Positions 7,427 through 15,289 are shown, numbered from the stretch's first letter. The stretch is DNA of 64,000 bases from a bacterium BMS3Bbin08 (GCA_002897775.1 BDTR01000049.1:1-64000), one strand, 5' to 3'. Translations and numbers: made by a program. Notes: generated by a model from the letters alone, not told the origin.

Positions 7427-8365
7427 CTATTTTTTGAGGTGTATTTGAAGGGCTTTCTGCAGGTCTTTTTTAACTATTGTTTTTAATTCTTTCGGAGCTA
7501 TGACTTCAACATGAGGCAGCCATTTATATATCCATTCTTTTATTTCATCTAAACCAGTCACCTTAAAGCTAACCTCAAGCTGGCCATTTTTTAGCTCTTT
7601 TTCTTTCTGGCTCTTGTGCCATTTCTTTCTTGTAATATAGCGTGATATATCGCTATCAAATCTTAATACAACTTCAACAGGTTTTCCATCAAGCCATGTT
7701 CCAAATGATTTGGAGAGTTCTTCTTTTTGTGAAATATTAATCGGAACAAACGACTCATCTAGAACTTTCAGAGAGATTATTCTATCAAGGTCAAAGGTGC
7801 GCAGCTCCTTTCTTAAATGACAATATGCCCTGAGATGCCAGAAACCCTCCTGGGGCGAAAAAAAGAGATAGTATGGATCGATCTTTCGAGTTGACTTCTT
7901 ATTAGAGTAAAGAGTTTTATATATAAGCCTTATCCTTTGAAAGTTTATAATCGCTTGATGTATTGCCTCAAGATACTCTCCAACTTCAGGGGAGGGGGGT
8001 TCAGCTTTTAAAACAATATGTCCTGAGAGGCCGGTCTTTTTTACAGAAAGCTTTTCTTCTATGCTGTTCAGACTTTTTTCCATGCCTGAGCCGAAATTAC
8101 CTAACATTTGTTTTGCGAGGGCGAGAGACAGTGTTTCTTCAACTGAAAGCACAGGTTTTCTAAGACTGTATTTTTCTACAAAAACATAGCTCTCTTTTTT
8201 TCTGTCATAATGAACAGGAAAACCGCCAATCTGTAATGTTTGTAGATAGCGATGAACACTTCTTTCGCTGATCTCAAGATCATCCATTAACGAATGCACC
8301 GTCACTTTTTTCCCGCTATCAAGCATATTTAGAATTTTCATTAATGAATCAAATTTATAAGACAT
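7427..8365 (-). CDS. WYL-domain transcriptional regulator
   Basis: A 312-residue regulator with an N-terminal winged HTH (residues 8-60: KILNMLDSGKKVTVHSLMDD followed by SERSVHRYLQTLQIGGFPV), a central WYL domain (about 140-215, with the RIRLIYKTLYS strand, DPYYLFFSPQEGFWHLRAYC and the FDLDRI end), and a C-terminal WCX extension (about 230-310). WYL proteins sense nucleic-acid ligands and control DNA-damage or phage-defence genes (PafBC, DriD, BrxR, CapW are known examples). The gene lies inside the cluster bearing four copies of one palindrome, one of which covers its own promoter. Ligand and sign of regulation are unknown; autoregulation is strongly suggested. Confidence 0.9.
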   Translation of the reverse strand: MSYKFDSLMKILNMLDSGKKVTVHSLMDDLEISERSVHRYLQTLQIGGFPVHYDRKKESYVFVEKYSLRKPVLSVEETLSLALAKQMLGNFGSGMEKSLNSIEEKLSVKKTGLSGHIVLKAEPPSPEVGEYLEAIHQAIINFQRIRLIYKTLYSNKKSTRKIDPYYLFFSPQEGFWHLRAYCHLRKELRTFDLDRIISLKVLDESFVPINISQKEELSKSFGTWLDGKPVEVVLRFDSDISRYITRKKWHKSQKEKELKNGQLEVSFKVTGLDEIKEWIYKWLPHVEVIAPKELKTIVKKDLQKALQIHLKK

Positions 8366-8402
8366 TTTTTGATCTCAGGCCTGTTTTCTTTGATTTCAGT
8401 AT

Positions 8403-8430
8403 ATTATACCTCACTGCCAACATCCTGGCA
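8403..8430 (-). promoter_or_regulatory. WYL gene promoter with operator copy 3
   Basis: TGCCAACATCCTGGCA (8415-8430) is followed on the minus strand, six bases on, by a consensus TATAAT (8403-8408). The operator therefore covers the -35 (CTGCCA) and spacer of the WYL gene promoter, the classical arrangement for negative autoregulation. All four operator copies share the central AT. Confidence 0.75.
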
Positions 8431-8503
8431 GTCTGAGGAGGAGATAAATTATAAAGGACAATAGGAATTGTGTTGGTCAGGGCTAGGGCAATAGGGAGGG
8501 TCC

Positions 8504-10189
8504 TTACCCTCTCGTCAAATGCCTGTACTTAATTCTATGCGGTTGGTTTGCGGCGGCTCCGAGACGTGCTTTTCTATCGGCTTCATATTCCGAGTAATTC
8601 CCATCGAACCAGACCACTTTACTGTCGCCCTCAAAGGCGAGTATATGTGTGGCGATACGGTCCAGGAACCACCTGTCATGGCTGATGATCACGGCACAGC
8701 CCGCGAAATTTTCCAAAGCCTCTTCCAGGGCGCGCATGGTGTTTACATCAAGATCATTGGTAGGTTCATCAAGGAGCAGTACATTCGCGTCTTCTTTCAG
8801 CATACGGGCCAAATGCACCCGGTTTCTTTCTCCTCCTGACAGCATTGAAACCTTTTTTTGCTGGTCGCTCCCTGAAAAATTAAAGCGCGCCACATATGTG
8901 CGTGAGTTGATCTGCCTCTTGCCAAGCTGAACGGTATCCTGCTCGTCTGAGATAACCTCCCAAATGCTTTTCTTTGGGTCCAGGTCATCCCGGCTCTGAT
9001 CCACGTAAGCGAGTTTGACTGTTTCTCCAATATTGAATGTGCCTGAATCCACTTTTCCCTGTCCGGTGATCATCTGGAAGAGGGTGGTCTTTCCTGCTCC
9101 GTTAGGGCCTATGACGCCTATAATACCGCCCGGAGGAAGGGAGAAGGTCATACCCTGCATAAGGATATTATCTCCGTATGCCTTGCTCACGTTATCAGCT
9201 TCAATGACCACATTACCCAGCCGGGGTCCCGGCGGAATAAATATCTCGAGCTCTTTAGATGTTTTATCGATATCCTGGTTCAGGAGCGCCTCGTATGAAG
9301 TGATACGCGCCTTGGATTTCGCGTGCCGCCCCTTGGGTGACATGCGTATCCATTCAAGCTCGCGCTGAAGGGTCTTCTGTCTTTCGCTCTCAGACTTCTC
9401 TTCCTGCCCCAGGCGGTTCTTCTTCTGCTCAAGCCATGAGGAGTAATTGCCTTTCCACGGGATACCCTGTCCCCTGTCAAGTTCCAGTATCCACCCGGCC
9501 ACATTATCGAGAAAATACCGGTCATGGGTCACTGCAATGATAGTGCCGGCATAGCTCTGCAGATGATGCTCCAGCCATGCCACGGTCTCGGCGTCAAGGT
9601 GGTTGGTGGGTTCATCCAAAAGCAGGATGTCTGGTTTCTGCAGGAGGAGCTTGCAAAGCGCGACACGCCGCCTTTCTCCTCCTGAAAGGACCTCCATGGG
9701 CGTATCTCCTGAAGGACAGCGCAGTGCATCCATTGCCATTTCCAGGCGTGAATCAAGGTCCCAGGCATTCATTGCTTCGAGTTTCTCCTGAACCGTTCCC
9801 TGACGCTCGATGAGTTTGCTCATTTCATCGTCAGACATGGGCTCAGTGAATTTTTCATTAATGCTGTTATATTCTGTCAGGGTATCTGCTATTTCCTGCA
9901 CACCCTGTTCAACGATCTGCCGCACGGTCTTGTTGTCATCCAGTTTGGGCTCCTGCTCAAGCAGGCCCACGGTGTGACCAGGAGAAAGCACGGTCTTACC
10001 GTTGAACTCCTTATCTTTTCCCGCAAGTATGCGGAGCAGGGAGCTTTTCCCTGACCCGTTGAGGCCGAGGACACCGATCTTGGCCCCGTAGAAATATGAA
10101 AGATAGATATCCTTCAGTACGGGCTTCTTATCGTAATACTTGCTTACCCCGATCATGGAGTAAATTATCTTGTCAGGTTCATTGCTCAT
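8504..10189 (-). CDS. ettA: Energy-dependent translational throttle protein EttA (ABC-F ATPase)
   Basis: A 561-residue ABC-F protein that binds the ribosomal E site and gates the first elongation steps according to ATP/ADP ratio. Two ATPase domains are complete: Walker A GLNGSGKSS, signature LSGGERRRVALC and Walker B LLLDEPTNHLD in the first half; GPNGAGKTT, LSGGERNRVHLA and LLLDEPTNDLD in the second. The long inter-domain linker (about residues 245-325) contains the arm-type KKNRLGQEEKSESERQK and MSPKGRHAKSKARI stretches. The protein begins MSNEPDKIIYSMIGVSKYY like EttA; an upstream TTG would add three residues. It runs divergently from the DEAD-box helicase. Codon use is more GC-rich than the island around it. 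Confidence 0.95.
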   Translation of the reverse strand: MSNEPDKIIYSMIGVSKYYDKKPVLKDIYLSYFYGAKIGVLGLNGSGKSSLLRILAGKDKEFNGKTVLSPGHTVGLLEQEPKLDDNKTVRQIVEQGVQEIADTLTEYNSINEKFTEPMSDDEMSKLIERQGTVQEKLEAMNAWDLDSRLEMAMDALRCPSGDTPMEVLSGGERRRVALCKLLLQKPDILLLDEPTNHLDAETVAWLEHHLQSYAGTIIAVTHDRYFLDNVAGWILELDRGQGIPWKGNYSSWLEQKKNRLGQEEKSESERQKTLQRELEWIRMSPKGRHAKSKARITSYEALLNQDIDKTSKELEIFIPPGPRLGNVVIEADNVSKAYGDNILMQGMTFSLPPGGIIGVIGPNGAGKTTLFQMITGQGKVDSGTFNIGETVKLAYVDQSRDDLDPKKSIWEVISDEQDTVQLGKRQINSRTYVARFNFSGSDQQKKVSMLSGGERNRVHLARMLKEDANVLLLDEPTNDLDVNTMRALEEALENFAGCAVIISHDRWFLDRIATHILAFEGDSKVVWFDGNYSEYEADRKARLGAAANQPHRIKYRHLTRG

Positions 10190-10320
10190 TTTGATCAACC
10201 CGCTAAGTATACATATTTGGACTGGAAATTCTCAATAAGCCCGCCTCTACCTTCGGCAGACAGGTACTGACAGGCCCCGATGGATCGGGATCTCCGCCCT
10301 GTCTTATGCAGGGCTCCAAC

Positions 10321-10350
10321 TTGACATTGCCTCTCCTGAGAGGCTATTGT
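10321..10350 (+). promoter_or_regulatory. Probable promoter of the DEAD-box helicase
   Basis: TTGACA (10321-10326) and TATTGT (10345-10350), 18 bases apart, point rightward. The resulting transcript would have a leader of about 90 bases that includes the terminator-like hairpin at 10393-10422 before the ATG at 10450. Confidence 0.5.
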
Positions 10351-10392
10351 TAATAAGTTAAGTTGTATTCGGATGAAATTTGCCCCCACAAA

Positions 10393-10422
10393 GCTTCGGA
10401 ATACTCCCGAAGCCTTTTTTTT
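10393..10422 (+). terminator. Leader terminator/attenuator before DEAD-box helicase
   Basis: GCTTCGG (10393-10399) and CCGAAGC (10407-10413) form a 7-bp GC-rich stem with a 7-base loop followed by eight T (10415-10422): a textbook Rho-independent terminator on the plus strand. No plus-strand gene lies upstream (ettA is divergent), so it can only act on the helicase's own transcript, 27 bases before its ATG. Confidence 0.75.
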
Positions 10423-10449
10423 CGTCTTGAAACACAAAAAAAGGAGATC

Positions 10450-11748
10450 ATGGAATTTACAGAATTTGATTTAGACAGCACAATTATGGCTGGCGTCTCG
10501 AATGCCGGCTATGTAACACCAACACCTATTCAGGCCCAGGCGATGCCGCACGCGCTCAAAGGGCGCGACGTTATGGGGCTTGCCCAGACCGGCACCGGCA
10601 AGACCGCCGCGTTTGTCCTGCCGATCCTCAACAGGTTGATAAAGTCGAGGAACAGACGTGTCCGCGCGCTCATCATTGCGCCGACCCGTGAGCTTGCGGA
10701 ACAGACCCGCGAGGCAGCCCGCAGTCTTGGAAAGAAGACAGGCTTACGGAGCGTCTCAGTGTACGGCGGAGTGAATATCAAACCGCAGATCCAAAAGATC
10801 CGCAGCGGTGTGGAAATTGTCGTCGCATGTCCGGGACGTCTGCTTGACCACATCGGCCAGGCTACGATCAGCCTGAAGCACCTGGAGGTGCTGGTGCTGG
10901 ACGAGGCTGACCGCATGCTTGATATGGGATTTCTCCCGGACATAAGGAAGATCATCAAGCACATACCGTCAAAGCGGCAGACAATGCTCTTTTCAGCCAC
11001 CATGCCTGACGATATCAGGAAGCTCGCCAATGATGTGCTGAAGGACCCTGTCACAATCCAGATCGATCATAAGAAACCTCTCAACACAGTAGCGCATGCC
11101 CTTTTTCCAGTACGTCAGCACCTGAAGACCGGGCTTCTCCGCGCACTGCTCAGGGATATAAATTCTGAGTCGGTCCTTGTTTTTACGCGCACCAAGCACC
11201 GGGCAAAACGAGTTGGACTGATGCTCCAGAAGGACGGGTACAGCGCGGCGTCGCTGCAGGGCAACCTTTCGCAGGCCAGGCGGCAGGAAGCGCTTGACGG
11301 GTTTCGTGCAGGCAAGTATCAGATACTGGTCGCGACCGATATCGCTGCCCGGGGCATTGACGTCTCATGCATATCGCACGTCATTAACTATGACATTCCA
11401 GATACAGCTGACGCGTACACTCACAGGATCGGCAGAACAGGCCGGGCCGCGAAGAACGGCGATGCCTTTACGTTCGTAACAGATGAAGACAAGGACATGG
11501 TCCTGAGTATTGAACGCGTTCTCAAGGAGAAAGTTGAGCGGAGAACGCTTGAGGGCTTTGACTATAACAAGCCCAAACCGTCCCGCAATATTGAGTTTAG
11601 CCGTCCGCCGCGCGCGCGGCAGGCCAAGAGGACAAATTCAAGCAAGAAGGCGTCCTCAGCCAGGGTTTGGACAAAGGTCCCGGCAGCGAAACGCGGCGCG
11701 AATGTCCGGAAGTCGTTCAGCCGGGTGGTGCGCACCTCTGGAAAGTAA
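10450..11748 (+). CDS. DEAD-box ATP-dependent RNA helicase (RhlE-like)
   Basis: A 432-residue helicase. All motifs are visible: Q motif (PTPIQAQAMP), motif I AQTGTGKTA, Ia PTRELAEQ, II DEADRMLDMGF, III SATMP, then VFTRTKHRAK, ARGIDV and HRIGRTGR in the second RecA domain. The last 60 residues are very basic (RPPRARQAKRTNSSKK), typical of RNA-binding tails in RhlE/CsdA-type enzymes that unwind structured rRNA or mRNA in the cold. The ATG at 10450 is chosen because of AAGGAG seven bases upstream; the reading frame opens earlier, but that part overlaps the leader hairpin. Subfamily assignment (RhlE versus CsdA) is tentative. The leader attenuator suggests cold or feedback control. Confidence 0.92.
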   Translation: MEFTEFDLDSTIMAGVSNAGYVTPTPIQAQAMPHALKGRDVMGLAQTGTGKTAAFVLPILNRLIKSRNRRVRALIIAPTRELAEQTREAARSLGKKTGLRSVSVYGGVNIKPQIQKIRSGVEIVVACPGRLLDHIGQATISLKHLEVLVLDEADRMLDMGFLPDIRKIIKHIPSKRQTMLFSATMPDDIRKLANDVLKDPVTIQIDHKKPLNTVAHALFPVRQHLKTGLLRALLRDINSESVLVFTRTKHRAKRVGLMLQKDGYSAASLQGNLSQARRQEALDGFRAGKYQILVATDIAARGIDVSCISHVINYDIPDTADAYTHRIGRTGRAAKNGDAFTFVTDEDKDMVLSIERVLKEKVERRTLEGFDYNKPKPSRNIEFSRPPRARQAKRTNSSKKASSARVWTKVPAAKRGANVRKSFSRVVRTSGK

Positions 11749-11756
11749 CCATTCTG

Positions 11757-11768
11757 GGGTCAGGTCTG
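11757..11768. repeat. Dispersed GGGGTCAGGTCT motif
   Basis: Copy of the same 12-mer at 4637-4648 (variant at 16189-16200), directly downstream of the helicase stop codon and followed by TGGTTTCTTGCATTAC, as is usual for this repeat type. Confidence 0.5.
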
Positions 11769-11844
11769 GTTTCTTGCATTACACTTCCTCACTGCTATTC
11801 CGACACATGATTTAGAGGTTTATTAATGAAATCATGTAAAAAGA

Positions 11845-12156
11845 TCAGAGAACTATTGCTTTAATTCTCTTGCGATATCTGGCCATTAAAAATCCCAGGA
11901 AATTGCCGATTATATTGTCTGGTTTATTTGTTCTTTTTGTCACAAACCTGCATACAAGTGTTTTTGTCGGCCCATTCCAGTGGATGTTTACAGCGCCATA
12001 ATTTTCTGTGCTATGCAGTTTTGCCCACCCCGGATTTCGTCCAGGCTTTTTCTGTTCTGTAACTTCAAGATTGAACTTTTGTAATTTACTATCATTAACT
12101 ATTCTTTCCCTAAGACTTCCACTACCCATGCATATCACACGAATTAATACTTCCAT
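11845..12156 (-). CDS. Small unrecognised protein
   Basis: A 103-residue protein of no family that I recognise. It is supported as a gene by a strong AGGAGG ribosome site seven bases before the ATG and by an uninterrupted frame. The sequence is basic and mixed, with RNPGWAKLHSTENYGAVNIHW in the middle and a basic C-terminal helix (LGFLMARYRKRIKAIVL). No membrane segment or catalytic motif is visible. It is divergent from the HTH/nucleotidyltransferase pair and AT-rich, so it may belong to that accessory module. Confidence 0.6.
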   Translation of the reverse strand: MEVLIRVICMGSGSLRERIVNDSKLQKFNLEVTEQKKPGRNPGWAKLHSTENYGAVNIHWNGPTKTLVCRFVTKRTNKPDNIIGNFLGFLMARYRKRIKAIVL

Positions 12157-12255
12157 TTATTACCTCCTAAAACACATACCCTTGTTTGATGATTTTCGGG
12201 TTTATTTAATAATTTTACAGAATTTTAATTATATTTTTAAATATAAAGAAACAAA

Positions 12256-12284
12256 TTGACTAAATGTAGTAAATATACTACAAT
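12256..12284 (+). promoter_or_regulatory. Promoter with embedded perfect palindrome (HTH/nucleotidyltransferase operon)
   Basis: TTGACT (12256-12261), 17-base spacer and TACAAT (12279-12284) form a near-consensus promoter. The spacer contains TGTAGTA-AATA-TACTACA (12265-12282), a perfect 7-bp-arm palindrome. The transcript would start at about 12291, exactly the ATG of the HTH gene, implying a leaderless mRNA under tight autorepression. Confidence 0.75.
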
Positions 12285-12290
12285 TAAAAC

Positions 12291-12794
12291 ATGATTACTT
12301 TTGGCGATAACGTTCTGCTTTGGCGATTACACAGATCGCTTTCTCAAGAGCAGCTGGCGGCCCGGGCCAACATACCCCGTCCCAATTTATCGAGTATCGA
12401 AAGGGGAAAGAGGAGTGTGACTCTATCTACCATTCGATCGCTGGCAAACGCCCTTGATGTGCCTCCGGGGACTCTTGTCAATGGCGAACCACCGGGACAT
12501 AAGAAGTATAAAAGCGATTTTACGCGGGAAGCTATGGAGAGGGTAGCTCGTTCAGTTGTTCAGGGAGTTCCCCCTAAAGATCCCTCTGAACATCAAATCT
12601 ACGATTTATTGAAACAAGTTCTCCAGTGTGGACTTCAAAGTGTGCGGGCCCACCACCGCAAACTGCCCCTGCCTACCAGAAGAAGCGCTCGGGCGTGGCT
12701 TTATTTACGCGCGTTGTGTTCGACAGAGACTATCAATAGTCTTATTGCCAGATCAGTGGAGCAGGCGGAAATAAAATGGATCGACGACAAATAG
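12291..12794 (+). CDS. XRE-family HTH regulator, putative antitoxin
   Basis: A 167-residue protein. Residues 5-60 are a classical Cro/C1 HTH (FGDNVLLWRLHRSLSQEQLA, then IPRPNLSSIERGKRSVTLST). The remaining hundred residues are helical and basic with no recognised domain; they probably contact the partner. The gene overlaps the nucleotidyltransferase gene by 19 bases, so the two are cotranslated. The promoter palindrome and the lack of any ribosome site point to a leaderless, autorepressed transcript. A toxin-antitoxin pairing is inferred from layout; the family is not one of the named experimentally proven modules that I can identify. Confidence 0.82.
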   Translation: MITFGDNVLLWRLHRSLSQEQLAARANIPRPNLSSIERGKRSVTLSTIRSLANALDVPPGTLVNGEPPGHKKYKSDFTREAMERVARSVVQGVPPKDPSEHQIYDLLKQVLQCGLQSVRAHHRKLPLPTRRSARAWLYLRALCSTETINSLIARSVEQAEIKWIDDK

Positions 12795-13384
12795 ACCGTT
12801 TTTTCAAGATCCTTGGTGCTGAGTTTAATAAAGAGGCTGAGATCATACTAACCGGTGCGGCCGCGGGTCACATAATGGGCAGCAAACGGCCCAGCATGGA
12901 CATAGACTTTGCCATCAAACTTAAAAAGGCGGGGAAACCTGGATGGGAGGAGCTGGAATCTGCCATTAGGAAAGCAATTGCTGAAACCGGTATTCAGGTC
13001 AACTATGCCGAGGATATCGATAAATGGGGCATGATAACTTTACTTGACTATGAAAACAACACAAAATTTTATAAAAAATACGGCAACCTGACTCTAAGGG
13101 TGCTCAGTCCGGCTTTTTGGTCCATTGGAAAAGTGACACGTTTTCTGGATCCGGACATTAAAGATATGATCCAGGTTTTCCGCAAAACAAAACTTTCACC
13201 GATAAAGCTGGCGAAAGTCTGGGGAAGAGCCCTTAGAGAAAGTCCGCGGTCAATGGTCCTTACGCGATTCCGGCGACAGGTAGAAAGCTTTTTTGACTCC
13301 TATGGCAAAAGGATCTGGGGCAGCAGTTTCAACTCAACAAAAGCTATCCGGCAATTTCATAAATCAGCAGATATCGAGAAATAG
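12776..13384 (+). CDS. Nucleotidyltransferase-fold protein (DUF6036-like), putative toxin
   Basis: A 202-residue protein of the DNA polymerase beta nucleotidyltransferase superfamily, close to DUF6036/AbiEii relatives. The active-site region is IILTGAAAGHIMGSKRPSMDIDFAI (residues about 22-46, shown here only to mark it): a GA-x-A loop followed by the D-x-D pair that binds metal. The C-terminal half has a helical bundle (IKLAKVWGRALRESPRS). It follows the HTH antitoxin candidate with a 19-base overlap. By analogy to AbiE/MNT systems it may nucleotidylate tRNA or protein. Together with abiEi/abiEii this gives two nucleotidyltransferase modules within 12 kb. Confidence 0.78.
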   Translation: MDRRQIDRFFKILGAEFNKEAEIILTGAAAGHIMGSKRPSMDIDFAIKLKKAGKPGWEELESAIRKAIAETGIQVNYAEDIDKWGMITLLDYENNTKFYKKYGNLTLRVLSPAFWSIGKVTRFLDPDIKDMIQVFRKTKLSPIKLAKVWGRALRESPRSMVLTRFRRQVESFFDSYGKRIWGSSFNSTKAIRQFHKSADIEK

Positions 13385-13524
13385 ATGAAGGGTAACAATC
13401 GGGATCTACGTTTCTCCCCGACAGACTTTGTCGAAGCGACTAAACTGCGACTCGTATCGAGTTTCTTGCATTCCCCCCTGTTTCCCTGATTTAGTGTAAA
13501 AACAAATCTATTTAACCTAAACAA

Positions 13525-14997
13525 TTAGCAAGCTTTTCCCAGCTTCTCCAATATCCTAACCATACCCAATGTATCCAACCCGCAATATTCGAGAAGAGCT
13601 TTGCGGATCTGTTCATTTTCTGTCGAATCCGGTGATTGGCACATCTTCAGATATGCCTCTGAGGCCATGCCGCCTTCACCGATATCCATATCATCGTAAC
13701 TTAATTCCGGCACGAGTATAGGCAACACTATTTTCATGGAAAATGATCCATTCATCTTATAATGGTAATAGTCCTTGCTCCTAAAAGGGGCTGCAAGATC
13801 TCTTATGTTTGATATAATTCTATCGATTTTTCCCTTGTATTTCGGGAACCATTCTGCAAGCTGTTTTAATACTCCCTTTTCAAATGACATGTTATATGCC
13901 AAAACGCAGGCATCCTGAGGGATTTCCTTAATAAGCCTGGTAATAATTTCCTCTCTGGGATCTGTGTTTGGAGGTGCCAGATACTCATAATGACCTATCT
14001 TGCCACCTTTTTTTTCTAAATAATCCAGTGAATACTGGAAAGGCACCTTCTGGTATGGACGCAGGTTATCATAAGGCGGTATGGCGCAATCAAAAGTTTC
14101 GAAATCGAGAAAATACAGTGGATACCACAACGACTCTATGAATTTTTTAATCTTATCCTTATCAATAACATTTTTCTTTTTAAGAGTTGCATTTGCCTGG
14201 ATTCCCTGATTACGATTTAAACTATCCGCAGGAACATCCTTCAGATGTACAATTCCCTGTTTATATAGATCAAACTTATTAACGCCATGCCCCCTAAGAT
14301 CAAATATTGAATTCTCCGGTATATGCTGCCAACAGTGTCCCTGAAAGTCACAATTATAAGGTGCACTGCAGTATTTACCAATATCAATCTCAGGTATATC
14401 TCCTTCAAGCATTTTTTTCTGTTTTGCAAGTTCTTTTTTAACGGAATCCTGTTTGTTTTTTACACGTTTAGTACAATCAATTATCTCAAAAAGCTTTTTC
14501 ACGTCAATTTTGCCTTTTCGCACGTATTTATTATTTATATGCACTAAAAAGGCCTTAGATACCGGGAGTCCCGCCCCTTTTAAAACATAATACTGTATAG
14601 CAACATCATCTAAATATACGTCTTTTTCTCCGGTTGAGCTCTTGACCTCATAAAGCTCCCAGCCCATCTTACCTTTATGTAAGATATCAACCTTAACAAA
14701 GACATTATCATGGACAAACGCGGCTTCATATAGAGTGTTAGTGCCTTTTTCAATCTCAGATTTGGTAAGGCTAAGTTGTTTTGAAAGAGTCCCTTTACCA
14801 AAAGGTATTGCAACTCCTCCAGGAAAAAGTTTTTGGGCATAAATTCCAACATCTGTGCCGCTTTGAAATAAGGCCTGCTGTAACGCTGAAATTTCGTCAC
14901 GTAGTTCTGGTTGGTGTTTATACAGATAAAGGGATTTGTGACACTGAAGGCCCCTAATGAAAGAGGATTTACTGAGAGATAAGTTGACTGTTTTCAT
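13525..14997 (-). CDS. Cas4-like nuclease fused to DUF2779 DEDD-type exonuclease
   Basis: A 490-residue two-domain protein. The N-terminal half resembles Cas4/RecB: LSKSSFIRGLQCHKSLYL (residues 6-23, giving the first cysteine), a PD-(D/E)XK core with VDIL and WELYEVKSST (about 104-122) and QYYVLKGAG, then a cysteine trio YCSAPYNC...GHC (about 208-222) that would complete a 4Fe-4S cluster. The C-terminal half is DUF2779, an RNase H/DnaQ-like fold with LYFLDFETFD (about 296-305), LAYNMSFEKGVL (about 373-384) and LLEYCGLDTLGMV (about 468-480) supplying the DEDD residues. Operator copy 4 lies 155 bases upstream. Its role in repair or defence DNA processing is inferred. Confidence 0.85.
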   Translation of the reverse strand: MKTVNLSLSKSSFIRGLQCHKSLYLYKHQPELRDEISALQQALFQSGTDVGIYAQKLFPGGVAIPFGKGTLSKQLSLTKSEIEKGTNTLYEAAFVHDNVFVKVDILHKGKMGWELYEVKSSTGEKDVYLDDVAIQYYVLKGAGLPVSKAFLVHINNKYVRKGKIDVKKLFEIIDCTKRVKNKQDSVKKELAKQKKMLEGDIPEIDIGKYCSAPYNCDFQGHCWQHIPENSIFDLRGHGVNKFDLYKQGIVHLKDVPADSLNRNQGIQANATLKKKNVIDKDKIKKFIESLWYPLYFLDFETFDCAIPPYDNLRPYQKVPFQYSLDYLEKKGGKIGHYEYLAPPNTDPREEIITRLIKEIPQDACVLAYNMSFEKGVLKQLAEWFPKYKGKIDRIISNIRDLAAPFRSKDYYHYKMNGSFSMKIVLPILVPELSYDDMDIGEGGMASEAYLKMCQSPDSTENEQIRKALLEYCGLDTLGMVRILEKLGKAC

Positions 14998-15013
14998 AGA
15001 TTTTATTATTTTA

Positions 15014-15094
15014 ACACTTATTAACTGCCTGTGCTAACAACTTTTTGATATCAGAACTATATGCCTTACGTCTTTGATAATATTTATTTTTCAT
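15014..15094 (-). CDS. Possible 26-residue peptide upstream of the Cas4-DEDD gene
   Basis: A short frame from ATG 15092-15094 to TAA encodes a basic, lysine-rich peptide starting MKNKYYQRRKAYSSD. It lies 16 bases before the ATG of the nuclease gene, after a GATAAT -10-like box (15109-15114). The ribosome site is weak (GTGAG). It may be a leader peptide, a small partner, or chance; no homology can be judged by eye. Confidence 0.25.
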
Positions 15095-15151
15095 TAGTCT
15101 CACTATGTATTATCACTCCTATGCTCTGCTACCGTCCTGTCAGTCTCAGAT

Positions 15152-15167
15152 TGCCATAATGGTGGCA
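15152..15167. promoter_or_regulatory. WYL-regulon operator copy 4 (Cas4-DEDD gene)
   Basis: TGCCATAATGGTGGCA fits TGCCAnnATnnTGGCA, and its flank GGCAGTCTGG is identical to copy 1. It lies 38 bases upstream of a GATAAT box reading toward the Cas4-DEDD gene. The 7 kb separation from the WYL gene indicates a regulon rather than only autoregulation. Confidence 0.65.
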
Positions 15168-15289
15168 GTCTGGACTTCGACTGAGTTCAGTTAAGGTCTC
15201 GGACATCGGTGCTATTCGGGCCTGCCCCGATGTATCGGGCTCCCGTACAACATCGTAGACGGGATAAATCTCCGAAATAAAGCCCCGGC

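Noticed and set aside
9280-10074. Several overlapping frames within ettA
   Set aside because: All are shadows in other frames of the well-supported ettA gene.
10363-10449. The longer start of the DEAD-box gene
   Set aside because: The extra 29 codons overlap the leader hairpin and T-tract, while a strong ribosome site exists only for the ATG at 10450.
1-15200. Prophage or integrative element
   Set aside because: No integrase, capsid, portal, terminase or attachment-site pair is visible; the island looks like accumulated small modules and repeats.
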